Shown here piece by piece: positions 55,293 through 64,000 of a stretch of DNA of 64,000 nucleotides (within the stretch, counting starts at the first letter, position 1; each line of letters begins with the position of its first letter). Under the pieces are notes generated by a model. That model was given only the letters and a program-made list of their open reading frames with translations. It was not told the DNA's origin and did not search any database. The translations under genes were made by a program, and so were the position numbers. This DNA comes from Megalopta genalis (lineage: Eukaryota > Arthropoda > Insecta > Hymenoptera > Halictidae): the NCBI RefSeq assembly GCF_051020955.1, contig NW_027476217.1, positions 397,161 to 461,160 of the forward strand, written 5' to 3'.

Positions 55293-58200
55293 AGTTAGCT
55301 TCTAATCCATGCGAAACTCATGATTTAGCTTCAAATCAATGCGATGTAGAAGGTTTACCTTCAAATCCATGCATAACAAATAATTTAGCTTCAAACACTT
55401 GGGACAAAAGTGATATAGCTTCAAATGCAGACGATCAAACGAGTTAGCTTCAAAATCCACGCGATAAATTTGATTTAGCTTCAAATCAATGCGATGTAGA
55501 AGGTTTACCTTCAAATCCATGCTTAACAAATGATTTAGCTTCAAATACTTGCGATGTAAATGATATAGCTTCAAATGCAGGCGAAACAAACGAGTTAGCA
55601 TCTAATCCATGCGAAACTCATGATTTAGCTTCAAATCAATGCGATGTAGAAGTTTCACCTTCAAATCCATGCGCAACAAATGATTTAGCTTCAAACAGTT
55701 CGGATATAAGTGATATAGCTTGAAATGCAGACGATCAAACGAGTAAGCTTCAAAATCTATGCGATAAACTTGATTTAGCTTCAAATCAATGCGAAGTAGA
55801 AGGATTAGCTTCAAATCCGTGGAACACAAATGATTTAGCTTCAAATACTTGCGATATAAATGATATAGCTTCAAATGCAGGCGAAACAAACGAGTTAGCT
55901 TCTAATCCATGCGAAACTCATGATTTAGCTTCAAATCAATGCGATGTAGAAGGTTTACCTTCAAATCCATGCTTAACAAATGATTTCGCTTCAAATACTA
56001 GCGATATAAATGATATAGCTTCAAATGCTGGCGAAACAAACGAGTTAGCTTCTAATCCTTGCGAAACTCATGATTTAGCTTCAAATCAATGCGATGTAGA
56101 AGGTTCACCTTCAAATCCATGCGCAACAAATGATTTAGCTTCAGACACTTGGGATATAAGTGATATTGCTTCAAATGCAGACGATCAAACGAGTTGGCTT
56201 CAAGTCCACGCGAAACAAGTGATTTAGCTTCAGACATTTGCGATATAAGTGATATAGCTTCAAATGCAGAAGAAACAAACGAGTTAGCTTCTAATCCATG
56301 CGAAACTCATGATTTAGCTTCAAATCAATGCGATGTAGAAGGTTTACCTTCAAATCCATGCATAACAAATAATTTAGCTACAAACACTTGGGACATAAGT
56401 GATATAGCTTCAAATGCAGACGATCAAACGAGTTAGCTTCAAAATCCATGCGATAAACTTGATTTAGCTTCAAATCAATGCGAAGTAGAAGGATGAGCTT
56501 CAAATCCATGCAACACAAATGGTTTAGCTTCAAACAGTTGGGATATAAGTGATATAGCTTGAAATGCATATGATCAAACGAGTTAGCTTCAAAATCCATG
56601 CGATAAACTTGATTTAGCTTCAAATCAATGCGAAGTAGAAGGCTTAGCTTCCAATCCATGCGAAACAAATGATTTAGGTCCAGATACTTGCGGTATAAGT
56701 GATACAGCTTCAAATGCAGACGAAACGAACGAGTTAGCTTCATATCTATGCGAAACCCATGATTTTGCTTCAAATCAATGCGATGTAGAAGGTTTACCTT
56801 CAAATCCATGCTTAACAAATGATTTAGCTTCAAATACTTGCGATATGAATGATATAGCTTCAAATGCAGGCGAAACAGACCTGTTAGCTTCTAATCCATG
56901 CGAAACTCATGATTTAGATTCAAATCAATGCGATGTAGAAGGTTTACCTTCAAATCCATGCTTAAAAAATGATTTAGCTTCAAGCACTTGCGATATAAGT
57001 GATATGGCATCAAATGCAGACGATCAAACGAGTTAGATTCAAAATCCATGCGATAAACTTGATTTAGCTTCAAATCAATGCGAAGTAGAAGGATTAGCTT
57101 CAAATCGGTGGAACACAAATGATTTAGCTTCAAATACTTGCGATATAAATGATATAGCTTCAAATGCAGGCGAAACAAACGAGTTAGCTTCTAATCCATG
57201 CGTAACTCATGATTTAGGTTCAAATGAATGCGATGTAGAAGGTTCACCTTCAAATCCATGCCCAACAAATGATTTAGCTTCAAACACTTGTGATATAAGT
57301 GATATAGCTTGAAATGCAGACGATCAAACCAGTTAGCTTCAAAATCCATGCGATAAACTTGATTTAGCTTCAAATCAATGCGAAGTAGAAGGCTTAGCTT
57401 CAAATCCATGCGAAACAAATGATTTAGGTTCAGATACTTGCGGTATAAATGATATAGCTTCAAATGCAGGCGAAGCAATCGTGTTAGCTTCTAATCCATG
57501 CGAAACTCATGATTTAGCTTCAAATCAATGCGATGTAGAAGGTTTACCTTCAAATCCATGCTTAACAAATGATTTAGCTTCAAATACTTGCGATATAAAT
57601 GATATAGCTTCAAATGCAGGCGAAACAAACGAGTTGGCTTCTAATCCATGCGAAACCCATGATTTAGCTTCAAATCAATGCGATGTAGAAGGATTAGCTT
57701 TAAATCCATGCTTAACAAATGATTTAGCTTCGAATACTTGCGATATGAATGATATAGCTTCAATGGCAGGCGAAACAAACGTGTAAGCTTCTAATCCATG
57801 CGAAACTCATGATTTAGCTTCAAATCAATGCGATGTAGAAGGTTTACCTTCAAATCCATGCTTAACAAATGATTTAGCTTGAAACACTTGGGATATAAGT
57901 GATATAGCTTCAAATGCAGACGATCAAACGAGTTAGCTTCAAAATCCATGCGATAAACTTGATTTAGCTTCAAATCAATGCGAAGTAGAAGGCTTAGCTT
58001 CAAATCCATGCGAAACAAATGATTTAGGTTCAGATACTTGCGGTATAAATGATACAACTACAAATGCAGACGAAACAAACGAGTTAGCTTCATATCTATG
58101 CGAAACACATGATTTAGCTTCAAATCAATGCGATGTAGAAGGTTTACCTTCAAATCCATGCTTAACAAATGATTTAGCTTCAAATACTTGCGATATAAAT

Positions 58201-61200
58201 GATATAGCTTCAAATGCAGGCGAAACAAACGTGTTAGCTTCTAATCCATGCGAAACTCATGATTTAGGTTCAAATAAATGCGATGTAGAAGGTTCACCTT
58301 CAAATCCATGCCCAACAAATGATTTAGCTTCAAACACTTGGGATATAAGTGATATAGCTTGAAATGCAGACGATCAAACCAGTTAGCTTCAAAATCCATG
58401 CGATAAACTTGATTTAGCTTCAAATCAATGCGAAGTAGAAGGCTTAGCTTCCAATCCATTCGAAGCAAATGATTTAGGTCCAGATACTTGCGGTATAAGT
58501 GATACAGCTTCAAATGCAGACGAAACAAACGAGTTAGCTTCATATCTATGCGAAACACATGATTTAGCTTCAAATCAATGCGATGTAGAAGGTTTACCTT
58601 CAAATCCATGCTTAACAAATGATTTAGCTTCAAATACTTGCGATATAAATGATATAGCTTCAAATGCAGGCGAAACAAACGTGTTAGCTTCTAATCGATG
58701 CGAAACTCATGATTTAGGTTCAAATAAATGCGATGTAGAAGGTTCACCTTCAAATCCATGCCCAACAAATGATTTAGCTTCAAACACTTGGGATATAAGT
58801 GAAATGACATCAAATGCAGACGATCAAACGAGTTAGATTCAAAATCCATGCGATAAACTTGATTTAGCTTCAAATCAATGCGAAGTAGAAGGATTAGCTT
58901 CAAATCCGTGGAACACAAATGTTTTAGCTTCAAATACTTGCGATATAAATGATATAGCTTCAAATGCTGGCGAAACAAACGAGTTAGCTTCTAATCCATG
59001 CGAAACTCATGATTTAGCTTCAAATCAATGCGATGTAGAAGGTTCACCTTCAAATCCATGCGCAACAAATGATTTAGCTTCAAACACTTGGGATATAAGT
59101 GATATGGCATCAAATGCAGCCGATCAAACGAGTTAGATTCAATATCCATGCGATAAACTTGATTTAGCTTCAAATCAATGCGAAGTAGAAGGATTAGCTT
59201 CAAATCCGTGGAACACAAATGATTAAGCTTCAAATACTTGCGGTATAAATGATACAGCTTCAAATGCAGGGGAAACAAACGAGATAGCTTCATATCAATG
59301 CGAAACACATGATTTAGCTTCAAATCAATGCGATGTAGAAGGTATACCTTCAAATCCATGCTTAACAAATGATTTAGCTTCAAATACTTGCGATATAAAT
59401 GATATAGCTTCAAATGCAGGCGAAACAAACGTGTTAGCTTCTAATCCATGCGAAACTCATGATTTAGCTTCAAATCAATGCGATGTAGAAGGTTTACCTT
59501 CAAATCCATGCTTAAAAAATGATTTAGCTTCAAACACTTGGGATATAAGTGATATGGCATCAAATGCAGACGATCAAACGAGTTAGATTCAAAATCCATG
59601 CGAAAAACTTGATTTAACTTCAAATCAATGCGATGTAGAAGGTTTACCTTCAAATCCATGCTTAGCAAATGATTTCGCTTCAAATACTTGCGATATAAAT
59701 GATATAGCTTCAAATGCAGGCGAAACAAACGTGTTAGCTTCTAATCCATGCGAAACTCATGATTTAGCTTCAAATCAATGCGATGTAGGAGGTTTACCTT
59801 CAAATCCATGCTTAACAAATAAATTAGCTTCAAACACTTGGGATATAAGTGATATAGCTTCAAATGCAGACGATCAAACAAGTTAGCCACAAAATCCATG
59901 CGATAAACTTGATTTAGTTTCAAATCAATGCGAAGTAGAAGGATTAGCTTCAAATCCATGCAACACAAATGATTTAGCTTCAAATACTTGCGATATAAAT
60001 GATATAGCTTCAAATGCAGGCGAAACAAACGAGTTAGCTTCTAATCCATGCGAAACTCATGATTTAGCTTCAAATCAATGCGATGTAGAAGGTTTACCTT
60101 CAAATCAATGCTTAACAAATAATTTAGCTCCCAACACTTGGCATATAAGAGATATAGCTTCAAATACAGACGATCAAACGAGTTAGCTTCAAAATCCATG
60201 CGATAAACTTGATTTAGCTTCAAATCAATGCGAAGTATTAGGATGAGCTTCAAATCCATGCAACACAAATTATTTAGCTTCAAATACTTGCGATATAAAT
60301 GATATACCTTCAAATGCAGGCGAAACAAATGATTTAGCTTCGAATACTTGCGATATGAATGATATAGCTTCAAATGCAGGCGAAACAAACGTGTTAGCTT
60401 CTAATCCATGCGAAACTCATGATTTAGCTTCAAATCAATGCGATGTAGAAGGTTTACCTTCAAATCCATGCTTAACAAATGATTTAGCTTCAAACACTTG
60501 GATATAAGTGATATAGCTTCAAATGCAGAAGATCAAACGAGTTAGCTTCAAAATCCATGCGATAAAGTTGATTTAGCTTCAAATCAATGCGAAGTAGAAG
60601 GCTTAGCTTTCAATCCATGCGAAACAAATGATTTAGGTCCAGATACTTGCGGTATAAGTGATACAGCTTCAAATGCAGACGAAGCAAACGAGTTAGCTTC
60701 ATATCTATGCGAAACACATGATTTAGCTTCAAATTAATGCGATGTAGAAGGTTTACCTTCAAATCCATGCTTAACAAATGATTTAGCTTCAAATACTTGC
60801 GATATAAATGATATAGCTTCAAATGCAGGCGAAGCAAACGTGTTAGCTTCTAATCCATGCGAAACTCATGATTTAGCATCAAATCAATGCGATGTAGAAG
60901 GTTTACCTTCAAATCCATGCTTAAAAAATGATTTAGCTTCAAACACTTGGGATATAAGTGATATGGCATCAAATGCAGACGATCAAACGAGTTAGCTTCA
61001 AAATCCATGCGATAAACTTGATTTAGCTTCAAATCAATGCGAAGTAGAAGGCTTAGCTTCCAATCCATTCGAAGCAAATGATTTAGGTCCAGATACTTGC
61101 GGTATAAGTGATACAGCTTCAAATGCAGACGAAACAAACCAGTTAGCTTCTAATCCATGCGAAATTCATGATTTAGCTTCAAATCAATGCGATGTAGAAG

Positions 61201-61262
61201 GTTCACCTTCAAATCCATGCGCAACAAATGATTTAGCTTCAAACACTTGGGATATAAGTGAT

Positions 61263-61290
61263 ATGGCATAAAAAAGACGATCAAACGAGT
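61263..61290. repeat. 28-bp defective slot 5 unit (copy 8)
   Basis: Same unit in block D. At 59,101-59,130, one 2.16-kb period earlier, the corresponding unit is a full 30-bp one, although it is followed by the same GATTCAATATCC. That site may represent the state before the 2-bp loss, or a hybrid. Confidence 0.9.
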
Positions 61291-62529
61291 TAGATTCAAT
61301 ATCCATGCGATAAACTTGATTTAGCTTCAAATCAATGCGAAGTAGAAGGATTAGCTTCAAATCCGTGGAACACAAATGATTAAGCTTCAAATACTTGCGG
61401 TATAAATGATACAGCTTCAAATGCAGGGGAAACAAACGAGATAGCTTCATATCAATGCGAAACACATGATTTAGCTTCAAATCAATGCGATGTAGAAGGT
61501 ATACCTTCAAATCCATGCTTAACAAAAGATTTAGCTTCAAATACTTGCGATATAAATGATATAGCTTCAAATGCAGGCGAAACAAACGTGTTAGCTTCTA
61601 ATCCATGCGAAACTCATGATTTAGCTTTAAATCAATGCGATGTAGAAGGTTTACCTTCAAATCCATGCTTAAAAAATGATTTAGCTTCAAACACTTGGGA
61701 TATAAGTGATATGGCATCAAATGCAGACGATCAAACGAGTTAGATTCAAAATCCATGCGAAAAACTTGATTTAACTTCAAATCAATGCGATGTAGAAGGT
61801 TTACCTTTAAATCCATGCTTAGCAAATGATTTCGCTTCAAATACTTGCGATATAAATGATATAGCTTCAAATGCAGGCGAAACAAACGTGTTAGCTTCTA
61901 ATCCATGCGAAACTCATGATTTAGCTTCAAATCAATGCGATGTAGGAGGTTTACCTTCAAATCCATGCTTAACAAATAAATTAGCTTCAAACACTTGGGA
62001 TATAAGTGATATAGCTTCAAATGCAGACGATCAAACAAGTTAGCCTCAAAATCCATGCGATAAACTTGATTTAGTTTCAAATCAATGCGAAGTAGAAGGA
62101 TTAGCTTCAAATCCATGCAACACAAATGATTTAGCTTCAAATACTTGCGATATAAATGATATAGCTTCAAATGCAGGCGAAACAAACGAGTTAGCTTCTA
62201 ATCCATGCGAAACTCATGATTTAGCTTCAAATCAATGCGATGTAGAAGGTTTACCTTCAAATCAATGCTTAACAAATAATTTAGCTCCCAACACTTGGCA
62301 TATAAGAGATATAGCTTCAAATACAGACGATCAAACGAGTTAGCTTCAAAATCCATGCGATAAACTTGATTTAGCTTCAAATCAATGCGAAGTAGTAGGA
62401 TGAGCTTCAAATCCATGCAACACAAATTATTTAGCTTCAAATACTTGCGATATAAATGATATACCTTCAAATGCAGGCGAAACAAATGATTTAGCTTCGA
62501 ATACTTGCGATATGAATGATATAGCTTCA

Positions 62530-64000
62530 AATGCAGGCGAAACAAACGTGTTAGCTTCTAATCCATGCGAAACTCATGATTTAGCTTCAAATCAATGCGA
62601 TGTAGAAGGTTTACCTTCAAATCCATGCTTAACAAATGATTTAGCTTCAAACACTTGGATATAAGTGATATAGCTTCAAAAGCAGAAGATCAAACGAGTT
62701 AGCTTCAAAATCCATGCGATAAAGTTGATTTAGCTTCAAATCAATGCGAAGTAGAAGGCTTAGCTTTCAATCCATGCGAAACAAATGATTTAAGTCCAGA
62801 TACTTGCGGTATAAGTGATACAGCTTCAAATGCAGACGAAGCAAACGAGTTAGCTTCATATCTATGCGAAACACATGATTTAGCTTCAAATTAATGCGAT
62901 GTAGAAGGTTTACCTTCAAATCCATGCTTAACAAATGATTTAGCTTCAAATACTTGCGATATAAATGATATAGCTTCAAATGCAGGCGAAGCAAACGTGT
63001 TAGCTTCTAATCCATGCGAAACTCATGATTTAGCATCAAATCAATGCGATGTAGAAGGTTTACCTTCAAATCCATGCTTAAAAAATGATTTAGCTTCAAA
63101 CACTTGGGATATAAGTGATATGGCATCAAATGCAGACGATCAAACGAGTTAGCTTCAAAATCCATGCGATAAACTTGATTTAGCTTCAAATCAATGCGAA
63201 GTAGAAGGCTTAGCTTCCAATCCATTCGAAGCAAATGATTTAGGTCCAGATACTTGCGGTATAAGTGATACAGCTTCAAATGCAGACGAAACAAACGAGT
63301 TAGCTTCTAATCCATGCGAAATTCATGATTTAGCTTCAAATCAATGCGATGTAGAAGGTTCACCTTCAAATCCATGCGCAACAAATGATTTAGCTTCAAA
63401 CACTTGGGATATAAGTGATATGGCATAAAAAAGACGATCAAACGAGTTAGATTCAATATCCATGCGATAAACTTGATTTAGCTTCAAATCAATGCGAAGT
63501 AGAAGGATTAGCTTCAAATCCGTGGAACACAAATGATTAAGCTTCAAATACTTGCGGTATAAATGATACAGCTTCAAATGCAGGCGAAACAAACGTGTTA
63601 GCTTCTAATCCATGCGAAACTCATGATTTAGCTTCAAATCAATGCGATGTAGAAGGTTTACCTTCAAATCCATGCTTAACAAATGATTTAGCTTCAAACA
63701 CTTGGATATAAGTGATATAGCTTCAAAAGCAGAAGATCAAACGAGTTAGCTTCAAAATCCATGCGATAAAGTTGATTTAGCTTCAAATCAATGCGAAGTA
63801 GAAGGCTTAGCTTTCAATCCATGCGAAACAAATGATTTAAGTCCAGATACTTGCGGTATAAGTGATACAGCTTCAAATGCAGACGAAGCAAACGAGTTAG
63901 CTTCATATCTATGCGAAACACATGATTTAGCTTCAAATTAATGCGATGTAGAAGGTTTACCTTCAAATCCATGCTTAACAAATGATTTAGCTTCAAATAC
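62530..64000. repeat. 1,047-bp tandem duplication at the window end
   Basis: About 62,530-62,953 matches about 63,577-64,000 at offset 1,047 (35 units minus 3 bp). Both copies share AAAGCAGAAGATC (62,678 and 63,725) and TTTAAGTCCAG (62,790 and 63,837), which are absent from the older copy near 60,520 and 60,633. The last copy therefore derives from the middle one. It is cut by the window edge. Confidence 0.8.
63420..63447. repeat. 28-bp defective slot 5 unit (copy 9)
   Basis: Same unit, 2,157 bp after the previous one. It was carried by the block D tandem duplication. Confidence 0.9.

Larger units (their letters stand above)
50195..56440. repeat. Block C: divergent subfamily
   Basis: Markers are slot 4 units with CAGTTCGGATATA, slot 1 CCACGCGATAAATTTGAT, and GAGTAAGCTTC at the slot 5/slot 1 junction, which turns the usual in-phase TAG into AAG and makes a HindIII site (AAGCTT). 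Slot 4 units with CTTGGGACATA and slot 3 CATGCATAAC are also confined here. The HOR is shorter (600 and 750 bp), and most slot-order breaks of the right half fall in this block. The right edge passes through a short B-like stretch (about 56,440-56,840). Confidence 0.75.
59130..63575. repeat. 2,157-bp tandem duplication in block D
   Basis: About 59,130-61,420 matches about 61,290-63,575 at offset 2,157, which is 72 units minus one 28-bp unit (2 bp) and one 1-bp deletion (CTTGGATATA in place of CTTGGGATATA, near 60,499 and 62,657). Another shared mark is CTTCAAATTAATGCG (near 60,729 and 62,886), which puts an in-phase TAA in slot 2. Confidence 0.85.
1..64000. repeat. Satellite array of 30-bp units filling the window
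   Basis: Every part of the window reads as a variant of one 30-bp unit repeated head to tail in one orientation, roughly 2,130 units. No inverted segment and no unique island of 300 bp or more was seen. The first 12 bases (TTAGCTTCAAAT) change little between units, while the last 18 vary by class. Units are grouped into pentamers, then 450/750-bp HORs, then kilobase-scale duplications. The consensus has 10 G/C in 30. The array begins before base 1 and continues past base 64000, so its full length is unknown. The structure is directly visible; calling it eukaryotic heterochromatin is inference. There is no flanking gene to anchor it. Confidence 0.98.
56440..64000. repeat. Block D: return of the block A subfamily
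   Basis: After a short B-like stretch (about 56,440-56,840), the units from about 56,980 carry block A marks: slot 3 with CCCAACAAAT, AGGTTCAAATAAATG, the heptamer duplication, the 28-bp unit, and the GTGGAACACA slot 3. Slot 3 reads NPCPTND here where block A has NPCPTID, so D is a sister lineage and not a simple copy of A. The array continues past the window end. Confidence 0.75.

Noticed and set aside
240..63996. Protein-coding genes on the minus strand (repeats rich in Leu, Lys, His and Arg, 60-245 codons)
   Set aside because: Two minus frames of the consensus unit contain no stop, so ORFs arise by periodicity. They start and end inside units, overlap plus-strand ORFs, have no unique domain or terminus, and recur only as the HORs do.
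1..64000. CRISPR array, because a ~30-bp element repeats regularly
   Set aside because: Units are directly contiguous with no unique spacers, and all sequence between conserved cores belongs to a few recurring classes. There are no cas-like genes or leader.
1..64000. Alternative genetic code making the plus frame one giant gene
   Set aside because: TAG, TGA and TAA all occur in phase. Reading TAG/TAA as Gln still leaves TGA every few hundred bases to about 1.5 kb, and reading TGA as Trp leaves TAG about every 450 bp. No single known reassignment opens the frame.
1..64000. Giant bacterial or parasite surface repeat protein
   Set aside because: The Asn/Ser/Cys/Asp decapeptide looks protein-like, but 1-bp and 2-bp register changes and amplified stop codons break it throughout, and there is no secretion signal or anchor.
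1..64000. Mobile element or retrotransposon internal repeats
   Set aside because: No terminal inverted or long terminal repeats, target-site duplications, transposase, integrase or reverse transcriptase reading was found. The large duplications are direct and tandem.
1..64000. CENP-B box or telomere-type repeats
   Set aside because: No run of a short telomeric motif was seen, and the unit has no match to the CENP-B box pattern as I remember it. This does not exclude a centromere without CENP-B.
1..64000. tRNA, rRNA or other structured RNA genes
   Set aside because: No stretch departs from the 30-bp repeat far enough to hold one, and no cloverleaf or rRNA core motif was seen.

Overview
The whole 64-kb window is one uninterrupted tandem-repeat (satellite) array. 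The basic unit is 30 bp, about 2,130 units in all, and I see no unique sequence. I found no gene, RNA gene, transposon, CRISPR array, origin or promoter that I can support. The consensus unit has 10 G/C in 30 bases, so the window is AT-rich (about one third GC). Tens of kilobases of satellite with nested higher-order repeats (HORs) point to a eukaryotic chromosome, such as a centromeric, pericentromeric, subtelomeric or other heterochromatic block. Nothing here identifies the species, and both window edges lie inside the array.

The organisation is hierarchical. (1) The 30-bp unit has a conserved first part (TTAGCTTCAAAT) and a variable second part. (2) Five unit classes follow in fixed order to make a 150-bp pentamer. 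(3) Pentamer types combine into 450-bp and 750-bp HORs. (4) These sit in kilobase duplications of 1.05, 1.26, 2.1, 2.16, 2.46/2.61 and 3.0 kb. (5) The largest periods are about 9.5-10 kb on the left and 10.8-12 kb in the middle. Nearly every repeat offset is an exact multiple of 30 bp, and the exceptions are explained by a few specific 1-bp or 2-bp deletions.

Region by region: block A (1 to about 26.2 kb) holds a partial, two full and another partial copy of a ~9.5-kb HOR, plus seven 28-bp defective units. Block B (about 26.2-50.2 kb) is a related subfamily with the freshest duplications. Block C (about 50.2-56.4 kb) is a third, more divergent subfamily with several slot-order breaks. Block D (about 56.4-64 kb) returns to the block A family, with 2,157-bp and 1,047-bp tandem duplications. 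From about 29.2 to 54.4 kb the array keeps 30-bp register for about 25.2 kb (about 840 units).

Many ORFs can be drawn on both strands, but they follow from the repeat period being divisible by three: three of the six frames of the consensus unit have no stop codon. The best plus-strand frame reads as a 10-residue x-A-S-N-x-C-x-x-x-D repeat, yet TAG, TGA and TAA all occur in it and have been amplified along with the HORs. I therefore call no CDS. The most useful observations are the HOR architecture, the nested mutations that order the duplications, a cluster of five homopolymer indels near 20.0-21.0 kb that looks like local sequencing error, and the long in-register run.
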